64,000 nucleotides of DNA from DTWD01 sp963662965 (GTDB lineage Bacteria; Acidobacteriota; Vicinamibacteria; Vicinamibacterales; UBA8438): NCBI GenBank assembly GCA_963662965.1, contig OY759970.1:124001-188000 (forward strand), in the 5' to 3' direction. Below are positions 34,155-41,326 of this stretch, piece after piece; position 1 is the first letter of the stretch, and each line of letters begins with the position of its first letter. The notes beneath the pieces are model-generated. The model was not told where the DNA came from. It saw only the letters and a list, made by a program, of their open reading frames with translations, and searched no databases. Made by a program: the position numbers and the translations under genes.

Positions 34155-35243
34155 CTAGTAAACCACATCACACCCCGCGGGGCGCGCTACCCCCGTCGGG
34201 CGCAGGTCGAGCGCGAGGCTCGACAATCCCAGCTCCTCCCGGATGGTCCGAAGGACCGCGTCCCGGTCCTCCTCGCTGCGCGCAATCAACTGCGCCGAGC
34301 CATCACCCTGGGAGCCGACGCCCTTACCGCCCCAGATATGCGGCTGGATCGCCGGATGCTCCAGCACCCGATGCAGCGTCGGTGCGTTCAGCTCCTCGGG
34401 ACACGCCGGCGCGCAGTGCTGGTCGAAGAGACGCTGGACCTCGGTCATTAGGCGACCGAGACCCTCGGCGTCCCCGGCGCGGAGGTCGTCGACGGCCCGC
34501 GACACGATGCCGCGATTGATCGGCCCGAGATAGTGCTGGACGTCGCGTGCGACAACGTCTTGGGCAAACGGGTAACACTGATTGAGGCGCGCGAGGATCT
34601 TCTTCGTGTTCTTCTCGGCGCCGAGATCGACCACGACCATCGGGACCGGCTCCCGGACCCGCAGCTCCTCGACCGTGACCGTCTCGCGGTCGTGCACCAT
34701 CAAGATCGGCCGTGACCCGAAGGCGCATCCTTGATCCATCCGCCCGCACCGTGATGGCGTGGTGATTTCGCCCAAATAGGCGTACTCCATCTCGCCGTGC
34801 ACCGTCATCCGGAGGTCGTACGTCCGGTTGAAGGCGCGGGCCGTCAACACGCAGACCGCGGCTGAAGACGACAGGCCCTTCTTGATCGGCAGGTCGGTCC
34901 GGTAGTTGTCGATCACCAAGCCGCGCACCTGATAGCGCGAGAGGACGCGAAAGGCCACGCCGGCGACATAGCTAAAGAACTCGCCCGATTCAGCCTCTTC
35001 GAGCAGCGTATGCGGCTCCATCGGAATCTCGCGCGTGCCGAGGGTTCGGCCGTCAGGCATTGTCGACCGGAAGACCAGCGCGTGGGGATGCGGCTCGACT
35101 CGCGCGTAGAGCCCCTGGTTGGTCCCAGTAATGATGGTGTAACCCTTCTCGATCTCCGAATTGGCACGTCGATGTCCCGCCGCCCAGTCGGAATGCTCTC
35201 CGAAAAGACAGACCCGTCCTGGGACGAACAGCTCGAGCGACAT
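34155..35243 (-). CDS. GHMP-family sugar kinase
   Basis: A 362-residue GHMP kinase (galactokinase, homoserine, mevalonate, phosphomevalonate superfamily). It opens LELFVPGRVCLFGEHSDWAA, similar to the galactokinase signature; the ATP loop is LPIKKGLSSSAAVCVLTARA; the third motif is GKGVGSQGDGSAQLIA. It should phosphorylate a sugar or sugar acid using ATP; the substrate is unclear. ATG at 35243 chosen because the fold starts there. It diverges from the TIM-barrel gene at 35342; the 98-base gap holds AT-rich TATAAC and TAATGA on the minus strand, possible promoter elements. Confidence 0.88.
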   Translation of the reverse strand: MSLELFVPGRVCLFGEHSDWAAGHRRANSEIEKGYTIITGTNQGLYARVEPHPHALVFRSTMPDGRTLGTREIPMEPHTLLEEAESGEFFSYVAGVAFRVLSRYQVRGLVIDNYRTDLPIKKGLSSSAAVCVLTARAFNRTYDLRMTVHGEMEYAYLGEITTPSRCGRMDQGCAFGSRPILMVHDRETVTVEELRVREPVPMVVVDLGAEKNTKKILARLNQCYPFAQDVVARDVQHYLGPINRGIVSRAVDDLRAGDAEGLGRLMTEVQRLFDQHCAPACPEELNAPTLHRVLEHPAIQPHIWGGKGVGSQGDGSAQLIARSEEDRDAVLRTIREELGLSSLALDLRPTGVARPAGCDVVY

Positions 35244-35341
35244 CCGATCATTATGGCTGGAAAGCGCGTTATAGTGGCGGCGGTGAAGCGCGCCCACGGC
35301 CGCCTCTAGCGCGACCGTGACTCGGAGGTCGAGGGCAAACG

Positions 35342-36208
35342 ATGGCTAAACTGACCAGACGCGAAGTGATGGGAGTGGTTGGCGCGGCAGCGGTTGGCAC
35401 GGCGGTCGGCCGGACCGTTCCCGCCTCGGCGGCGACGCGCCGCGCGGTGCGCACCCGCATGCAGCAGTCGGTATGCCGATGGTGCTTCCGCGACCTGGAG
35501 CTCCGCAGGTTCTTTCAGCATGCGAAGGACATCGGCCTGCCGGCGATCGACCTCCTCGAGGAAGAGGAGTGGGCGGTCGCGGAGGAGTACGACCTGGCCT
35601 GCTCAACCGGGTACGGGGGCGGCGGCACCATCACCGACGGCCTGAACGATCCGGCGAATCACAACGAGATCGTCCGCAATTTGGAGCGCAGCATCCCCAG
35701 GGCCGCCCGCGCCGGCGTCCCCAACGTGATTGCGTTTTTCGGCAACCGTCGTGGCATGCGTGACGCGGAGGGGATCGACAACTGCGCCAACGTGCTCACG
35801 CGCGTGGCGCCGGTCGCCGAGAGCGAAAATGTCACGGTGGTCGTGGAGCTCTTGAACAGCCGGGTCAACCACCCGGACTACATCGGCGACCATACGGCCT
35901 TCGGGATCGAAGTGGTCAAACGGGTTGACTCGCCCCGGGTGAAGCTACTGTACGACATCTATCACATGCAGGTGATGGAGGGGAACGTCATTCAGACGAT
36001 CCGCGACAACCACGAGTTCATCGCGCATTACCATACGGCCGGCGTGCCGGGCCGTCATGAGCTCGACTACAATCAGGAGCTCAACTGGCGCGCCATCACG
36101 CAGGCGATCATCGACACCGGGTTCACCGGCTACCTGGCGCATGAGTTCATTCCGACGCGCGACCCAATGACGTCGCTGCGCGAAGCGGTCGAACTGTGTA
36201 GCGTGTGA
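35342..36208 (+). CDS. Hydroxypyruvate isomerase-like TIM barrel, Tat signal
   Basis: A 288-residue protein. The N-terminus LTRREVMGVVGAAAVGTAVG is a Tat-type leader. The barrel carries TVVVELLNSRVNHPDY (Glu), VKLLYDIYHMQVMEGN (Asp, His), HYHTAGVPGRHELDYNQE and YLAHEFIPTRDP (Glu), the metal and substrate positions of hydroxypyruvate isomerase (Hyi) and related xylose-isomerase-like enzymes. The reaction is inferred only at class level. The signal predicts export, unusual for a sugar isomerase but common in this lineage. Confidence 0.87.
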   Translation: MAKLTRREVMGVVGAAAVGTAVGRTVPASAATRRAVRTRMQQSVCRWCFRDLELRRFFQHAKDIGLPAIDLLEEEEWAVAEEYDLACSTGYGGGGTITDGLNDPANHNEIVRNLERSIPRAARAGVPNVIAFFGNRRGMRDAEGIDNCANVLTRVAPVAESENVTVVVELLNSRVNHPDYIGDHTAFGIEVVKRVDSPRVKLLYDIYHMQVMEGNVIQTIRDNHEFIAHYHTAGVPGRHELDYNQELNWRAITQAIIDTGFTGYLAHEFIPTRDPMTSLREAVELCSV

Positions 36209-36225
36209 GACGGCGCCGCTCGGAC

Positions 36226-36273
36226 AGTTCAAGGGTTCAAAGGTTCAAAGGTTCCGTTGTGAACTCTTGAACC
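36226..36273. repeat. GGTTCAA heptads forming a hairpin
   Basis: Several GGTTCAA/GGGTTCAAA units are followed by their partial complement (GTGAACTCTTGAACC), so GGTTCAAAGGTTC can pair with GAACtcTTGAACC across a short loop. It lies between the hydroxypyruvate isomerase-like gene and the dehydrogenase gene; it has no T-run. Confidence 0.65.
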
Positions 36274-36295
36274 ATCGGGGGATCTGCAACTTCCA

Positions 36296-37324
36296 ATGCC
36301 CTCCGACATCAACCGCCAATGGCGTCTCGCGTACAGACCGACCGGCATGGTCACGGACGCCAACTTCGCCTACCACGAAGAACCACGCCCGACGGCCGGT
36401 GACGGTCACTTCCTCGTCCGCACGCTTTACGTGTCGGTCGACCCCGCGATGCGCGGATGGATGACCGAAGACCCCGGCTACATGCCACCGCTCCCGCTCG
36501 ACTCCGTGATGCTGGCACCGGCGCTCGGCCAGGTGGTCGAATCCCGGCATGCCGACTTCAGCGTCGGCGACATCGTCTCCGGCATGTTTGGCTGGCAGGA
36601 CTACAGCACGAGCAACGGCGGCGGGCTAGCGCCGGTCCACCGCTTCACACCGGTCCATCCCCTCCCCCGCTACCTCGGCGCGCTCGGCGGCACGGGACTG
36701 ACGGCGTACTTCGGTCTCCTCGACGTCTGCCGACCGAAAGAAGGCGACACGGTCGTGGTGTCTGGTGCCGCCGGCGCCACCGGCTCCGTCGCCGCACAGA
36801 TTGCCAAGATCAAGCAATGCCGTGTCGTTGGGATCGCGGGGGGTCGCAACAAGTGCCGCTGGCTCACCGATGAGCTGCATCTCGATGCGGCGATCGACTA
36901 CAAGGCCGAGGACCTGGAGGTGCGCCTCGCGGCGCTGTGTCCGGACGGGATCAACGTCTACTTCGACAACGTTGGCGGCCGCATCCTCGAGACGACCCTG
37001 GACCATATGGCCACGTGGGGGCGCGTTGCGCTCTGCGGCATGATCTCGGGTTACAACGCCGAGGACCGGCCGCCGGGCCCGACCAATATGTTTCGATTGA
37101 TCACGCGCCGCATTCGGATGGAGGGATTCCTCGTCCCCGACTACGGTCCGCGTTTCAAGGAGGCGCGCCGTGAACTCTCGGCGTGGCTCGCGACCGGCGC
37201 CCTTCAAGCGCGTGAAGATGTGCGCGACGGGTTCGACGTCATTCCGCGTACCTTCTGTGAGCTCTTTGCCGGCACCAACATCGGCAAGCTGATGGTGAAG
37301 CTCGCCGAGCCTAGTCACTCTTAG
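36296..37324 (+). CDS. NADP-dependent MDR oxidoreductase (CurA/prostaglandin reductase type)
   Basis: A 342-residue medium-chain dehydrogenase without zinc ligands. Motifs: YVSVDPAMRGWM, the cofactor loop VVVSGAAGATGSVAAQIAKI, DEL-LHLDAAIDYK and VYFDNVGGRILETTLDHM, then GRVALCGMISGYN, all typical of the leukotriene B4/curcumin (NADPH-dependent double-bond) reductase group. It reduces alpha,beta-unsaturated ketones or aldehydes in studied relatives. The start ATG lies 23 bases after a heptad hairpin; no strong ribosome-binding site is visible. Confidence 0.9.
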   Translation: MPSDINRQWRLAYRPTGMVTDANFAYHEEPRPTAGDGHFLVRTLYVSVDPAMRGWMTEDPGYMPPLPLDSVMLAPALGQVVESRHADFSVGDIVSGMFGWQDYSTSNGGGLAPVHRFTPVHPLPRYLGALGGTGLTAYFGLLDVCRPKEGDTVVVSGAAGATGSVAAQIAKIKQCRVVGIAGGRNKCRWLTDELHLDAAIDYKAEDLEVRLAALCPDGINVYFDNVGGRILETTLDHMATWGRVALCGMISGYNAEDRPPGPTNMFRLITRRIRMEGFLVPDYGPRFKEARRELSAWLATGALQAREDVRDGFDVIPRTFCELFAGTNIGKLMVKLAEPSHS

Positions 37325-37405
37325 ACGGAGCTGGCTGCCCCGAACCCCGCCAGCGGCACTCGTGGGGCTCCGGCGGCGGGGTTCGGGGCCGCAGGCCCCG
37401 TCTGG
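37322..37405. repeat. Three-hairpin repeat, head-to-head composite (copy 6)
   Basis: TAGACGGAGCTGGCTGCCCC-GAACCCCGCC on the left is mirrored by GGCGGGGTTCGGGGCCGCAG-GCCCCGTCTGG on the right, so two terminal arms face each other around AGCGGCACTCGTGGGGCTCC. This forms one long hairpin directly after the dehydrogenase stop codon. Confidence 0.75.
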
Positions 37406-37514
37406 AGTTCGACCGGAGTGGGGCTTTCGGGGTCCCCGCGAGTGAGCGAGCGAGGGGGTCTGGGGGAAGCGCCCGAGACCTGCGCGTTGAGTCGAGGGCG
37501 ATATTCCCCAAGTC
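37406..37514 (+). repeat. Second dispersed module, copy 2
   Basis: GGAGTGGGGCTTTCGGGGTC and CCCGCGAGTGAGC come from the central arm of the three-hairpin family; then GGGGTCTGGGGGAAGCGCCC, GAGA, a variable gap and TCGAGGGCGATATTCCCC match the module at 26084-26160 in inverted orientation. The remaining spacer to 37640 shows no gene; TAGAAT stands at about 37612. Confidence 0.65.
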
Positions 37515-37640
37515 TGAACCTGGATCCGTCCTTCGCGGCCACGTGCAGGCGTCGTGGTCTCTACTGCGTTGGACCGATAGGTACGCGAAAGGTTGAAGCG
37601 GCGGTGATGCCGTAGAATACGACTCGCGCGGAGGCATGTC

Positions 37641-38522
37641 ATGAACATCACGCGACGCGAGTGGCACCGGCTCACGTTCGGCGGCGTTGCCGCGGCGGCG
37701 ACCGGCCTCGGGCACCGGTGCGTGGCCGCGCAGTCGCGGTACGGTGGCGTCTTGATCGGGATGCAGAGCTATAGCTTCCGCGACATGAGCCTCGACGACG
37801 GCATTGCCGCGATGCAGGAGCTCGGGATCACCAGCTGCGAGCTGTGGGAAGGGCACGTGGAGCCGCGCGAGCTACGCCGTCGCGAGAACCGCGAACAGTT
37901 GCGCCGATGGCGGACCCTGACGCCGCTGGCCTATTTCCGTGAGATTCGCGGCAGGTTCGACGATGCCGGCATCGGGTTGAGTGCCTACAACCAAAGCTTC
38001 AAGGATCATTTCTCGGACGCCGAGATCGAACGGGGGTTCGAGATCACCCTGGCCCTCGGGGCTCCGGCCATTACGTCGTCCGCGAATATGAATGCCGTGC
38101 CGCGAATCGCGCGCGTGGCCGAGCGGGTCGGGATGCCGGTGGCGATGCACAACCACTCTCGCGTCGACCCGAACGAATTCTCCAGTCCGGACGATTTCGA
38201 CAAGGCCATCAGTCTCGGCGGCGCCGCGCCGATCGCGGTCAATCTCGACATCGGACACATGGTGGCGGCCAACCACGACCCGCTGGCCTATCTACGGGCC
38301 AACTACCAGCGCGTCGTCACGCTCCACCTGAAAGACCGCACGCGGGACCAAGGGCCCAACGTTCCGTGGGGCGAGGGCGACGCGCCGATCCGCGAGACGC
38401 TCGAGCTGTTGCGTGACGAGGGATGGGACATCCCGGCCAACATCGAATACGAGTACCCGGGCGACAATACGATGACCGAGCTTCGCCGCTGCGTTGACTT
38501 CTGCAAGGAGGTCCTCCTGTGA
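37641..38522 (+). CDS. Sugar phosphate isomerase/epimerase (TIM barrel), exported
   Basis: A 293-residue TIM barrel with a twin-arginine-like leader (MNITRREWHRLTFGGVAAAA). Active-site strands: MPVAMHNHSRVDP (His), PIAVNLDIGHMVAANHDP (Asp, His), VVTLHLKDRTRDQG (His, Asp) and IPANIEYEYPGDNTM (Glu). It is of the xylose-isomerase-like family. GGAGG stands nine bases before the ATG. Its stop overlaps the GTG start of the ThuA gene by four bases, so the two are coupled. Confidence 0.88.
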   Translation: MNITRREWHRLTFGGVAAAATGLGHRCVAAQSRYGGVLIGMQSYSFRDMSLDDGIAAMQELGITSCELWEGHVEPRELRRRENREQLRRWRTLTPLAYFREIRGRFDDAGIGLSAYNQSFKDHFSDAEIERGFEITLALGAPAITSSANMNAVPRIARVAERVGMPVAMHNHSRVDPNEFSSPDDFDKAISLGGAAPIAVNLDIGHMVAANHDPLAYLRANYQRVVTLHLKDRTRDQGPNVPWGEGDAPIRETLELLRDEGWDIPANIEYEYPGDNTMTELRRCVDFCKEVLL

Positions 38523-39868
38523 TCGCTGCCGTGATAGCCCTGCTGGGGGCGGCGGGGCTCGTCGCCCCGGCGCAGGCCCAGTCGCGACCGCGTGTGCTGT
38601 ATGTCACGCAATCGGCGGCGTTCGCGCACTCGGTGCTCCCGCTCACCGAGGAAGTCCTGCCGGCGATCGGCCGGACCCACGACGCGTTCGAGGTCGACAT
38701 CACGCGCGACGCCTCGATCTTGACTGCCGAGACGCTCGCCCGGTACGACGCGGTGGTGTTCTATACGACCGGCGAGCTGCCGATGAACGCGAGCCAACGA
38801 GCCGCGTTCCTCGAGTTCATCCGAAGAGGTGGCGGCTTCGTCGGTATTCATAGCGCCACCGACACGTTCTACGAGTGGCCGGAGTACGGCGAGTTGATCG
38901 GCGGCTACTTCGACAATCACCCGTGGCGCGAGGAGGTCACCATCCGCATCGAGGATCGCGACCACCCGGCGACACGGCATCTGGGCCCGAGCTTCCAGAT
39001 CGACGACGAGATCTACCAGTTCAAGAGCTGGGACCGCGATCGCGTCGACGTCCTGATGAGTCTCGACACCGCCTCGGTCGACACCACCACGGACGGCGTG
39101 CACCGCACGGACGACGACTTCGCGTTGGCGTGGTCACGCTCCTACGGCGACGGACGGATGTTCTACACGGCGCTCGGCCATGAAGACGCCGTCTGGCACG
39201 ACGAACGATTTCAGCAGCTCGTCGTCAACGGCATCGTCTGGGCCATCGGGGACCGCACGCGCACCGAGGCCGGCGGCTGGCGCCCGCTCTTCGACGGCCG
39301 GACCACGACCGGCTGGCGCGGTTACCAACGTGACGCGATGCCCGACGGCTGGCAGGCGGTCGACGGCACGCTCGCCCGGGTTGGCTCGGGCGGCGACATC
39401 ATCACCGTCGAGCAATTTGAGCACTTCGAGCTTCGGTTCGACTGGAAGGTCGAGGAGGGCGGCAACAGCGGCGTCTTCTTCGGGGTGAGCGAGGAGGGCG
39501 ACGTCGCCTGGCACAGCGGGCCTGAATTCCAACTCCTCCACAACGCCGGCCACCGTGATGGCGCCGACCCGATCACCGCCGCCGGGAGCAACTACGCCGT
39601 CCACCCGCCGGTGGCCGATGTCACCCGTCCCGTCGGCGAGTGGAACGAATCGCGCCTCGTCGTCACCCGCGGTCGGGTGGAGCACTGGATGAACGGCATG
39701 CACCTGCTGTCGTACGACCTGGGCGACGCCGACTGGCGTTCGCGCGTCAACGCCAGCAAGTTCGCCGAGTTGCCGCTGTACGGCCCGAGCGCACGAGGCC
39801 ACATCGCCATCCAGGACCACGGCGATCCGGTCTGGTTCCGAAACATCTTGATTCGGCCCATTCAGTAG
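38519..39868 (+). CDS. ThuA-DUF1080 fusion protein, exported
   Basis: A 449-residue two-domain protein. After a signal peptide (ALLGAAGLVAPAQAQS) the ThuA domain (about 22-240) has FAHSVLPLTEEVLP, GGGFVGIHSATDTFY and the late ALGHEDAVWHDERFQQL. The second domain is DUF1080/3-keto-disaccharide hydrolase-like (about 258-447): WRPLFDGRTTTGWRGY, FDWKVEEGGNSGVFFG, PEFQLLHNAGHRDG, IAIQDHGDPVWFRNILIRPI. Such fusions are associated with processing of 3-keto sugars, consistent with the nearby dehydrogenase and isomerases. GTG start within the AAGGAGG-preceded overlap. Confidence 0.9.
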   Translation: MIAAVIALLGAAGLVAPAQAQSRPRVLYVTQSAAFAHSVLPLTEEVLPAIGRTHDAFEVDITRDASILTAETLARYDAVVFYTTGELPMNASQRAAFLEFIRRGGGFVGIHSATDTFYEWPEYGELIGGYFDNHPWREEVTIRIEDRDHPATRHLGPSFQIDDEIYQFKSWDRDRVDVLMSLDTASVDTTTDGVHRTDDDFALAWSRSYGDGRMFYTALGHEDAVWHDERFQQLVVNGIVWAIGDRTRTEAGGWRPLFDGRTTTGWRGYQRDAMPDGWQAVDGTLARVGSGGDIITVEQFEHFELRFDWKVEEGGNSGVFFGVSEEGDVAWHSGPEFQLLHNAGHRDGADPITAAGSNYAVHPPVADVTRPVGEWNESRLVVTRGRVEHWMNGMHLLSYDLGDADWRSRVNASKFAELPLYGPSARGHIAIQDHGDPVWFRNILIRPIQ

Positions 39869-39914
39869 TTCAGATTCCGCGTCCTGAGTCCTGAGCCCAC
39901 GCGAGCATCGCGAT

Positions 39915-41162
39915 ATGTCTCCAGCCGTACGTCTCAAGCTCAAGACGATGATGTTCCTCCAGTATTTCGTCTGGGGCGCGTGGTTCGTGCCACTGGGCAC
40001 CTACCTCGGCGAACCGTTGGAGTTCCAGGGGCAGCAGATCGGTCTGGCGTTCGGCACCACCGCCGTCGCCGCGATGGTGTCGCCGTTCTTCGTCGGGATG
40101 GTTGCCGACCGATTCTTCGCCACGGAACGGATTCTGGCCACTTTCCACATCCTCGGTGGCCTCGTGCTTGCGACCGCGTCGCTGCAGACGTCGTTCGCGA
40201 CGTTCTACGTCGCGCTCCTCGTCTACGCCCTCTGCTACATGCCGACGCTCGCGCTGACCAACTCGTTGTCGTTCCGCCAGATGTCGAATCCGGGACAGGA
40301 ATTTCCGGCGATACGGGTGCTCGGAACCATCGGGTGGATTGTCGCCGGCCTCGCCGTCGGGTTCCTGCGTCTCGAGGACACCGCACGCCCGATGCAGATT
40401 GCCGCCGGCGCCTCGATCCTTCTCGGGACCTTTTGCCTAACGCTGCCGCACACGCCGCCCGCCCAGAGGTCGACGTCGACCGGGGCTGCCGCCGTCACCG
40501 TGCGCGACATCCTGGGGCTCGACGCGCTCAAGCTGTTGCGTGAGCGGTCGTTCGCGATCTTCGTCATCGGGTCGTTTCTCGTCTGCGTCCCGCTGCAGTT
40601 CTACTACGCGTTTGCCAATCCGTTCCTCAATGAAATCGGGGTCGAGAACGCGGCGGGAAAGATGACGCTCGGGCAGATGTCCGAGATCGGCTTCATGCTG
40701 CTGATGCCGTGGTTCTTAGCCCGACTCGGCGTGAAGAAGCTGCTCCTGATCGGGATGTTCGCCTGGGCGGCCCGCTATCTGCTGTTTGCCTACGGGGACG
40801 CCGGACCTGGCGTCTGGATGCTGTACAGCGGCATTCTGCTCCACGGCATCTGTTACGACTTCTTCTTCGTGACCGGCCAGATCTACGTCGATACCAAGGC
40901 TCCGGCCGACCTCCGGGCGGCGGCGCAGGGCTTCATTGCGTTCGTGACACTCGGCGTCGGCGACTTCATCGGCACCTGGCTGTCGGGGCGAATCGTCGAT
41001 CAGTACGCACCGCTCGGGGATTCGGCAACTCACCAGTGGACCGAGATCTGGGTCATCCCTGCCGTCTGGGCCGGCCTCGTCCTGGTGCTCTTCGCGTTCT
41101 TCTTCGCGGACCGCAAGGTGCCACCACGCGCGCCTGCGGCGGAAGCTCGGGTGGCGGCATAG
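39915..41162 (+). CDS. MFS transporter, nucleoside/sugar:H+ symporter type
   Basis: A 415-residue, 12-helix major facilitator. The opening KLKTMMFLQYFVWGAWFVPL and the segments PFFVGMVADRFFATERIL, NSLSFRQMSNPGQEFPAIRV and VLGTIGWIVAGLAVGF match the NupG/XapB nucleoside:proton symporter family as found in Acidobacteria and Planctomycetes, where the cargo is often a sugar or sugar derivative. As the last gene of the plus-strand sugar group it is the likely importer of the substrate handled by the neighbouring enzymes. Confidence 0.9.
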   Translation: MSPAVRLKLKTMMFLQYFVWGAWFVPLGTYLGEPLEFQGQQIGLAFGTTAVAAMVSPFFVGMVADRFFATERILATFHILGGLVLATASLQTSFATFYVALLVYALCYMPTLALTNSLSFRQMSNPGQEFPAIRVLGTIGWIVAGLAVGFLRLEDTARPMQIAAGASILLGTFCLTLPHTPPAQRSTSTGAAAVTVRDILGLDALKLLRERSFAIFVIGSFLVCVPLQFYYAFANPFLNEIGVENAAGKMTLGQMSEIGFMLLMPWFLARLGVKKLLLIGMFAWAARYLLFAYGDAGPGVWMLYSGILLHGICYDFFFVTGQIYVDTKAPADLRAAAQGFIAFVTLGVGDFIGTWLSGRIVDQYAPLGDSATHQWTEIWVIPAVWAGLVLVLFAFFFADRKVPPRAPAAEARVAA

Positions 41163-41174
41163 TCATATTCAAAC

Positions 41175-41265
41175 TGGGCTGACTGCCCCGAACCCCGGCG
41201 CCGGCACTCGCGGGGGGGGGGGGCTGCGCCCCACTCCGTGCCGGCGGGGCGCGCCGTGCGCGCCC
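41175..41265 (-). repeat. Three-hairpin repeat, copy 7, with G12 tract
   Basis: Reverse orientation: TGGGCTGACTGCCCCGAACC-CCG, CCGGCACTCGC, a run of 12 G (41212-41223), GCCCCACTCCGTGCCGG and GGGCGCGCCGTGCGCGCCC. The following 60 bases carry CCGAGTGGCGTGGGGCGTCG, also seen (inverted) at about 26160-26185. No gene lies in 41163-41326. Confidence 0.78.
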
Positions 41266-41326
41266 TGATCCCTAGCCCAGGCCACCGAGTGGCGTGGGGC
41301 GTCGGGGCCGCAGGTTCCGTCAGGAA

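Noticed and set aside
37600..37630. Sigma-70-like promoter before the TIM-barrel gene (TTGAAG and TAGAAT)
   Set aside because: The spacing is only about 14 bases, so the match is weak; kept as a remark, not as a feature.
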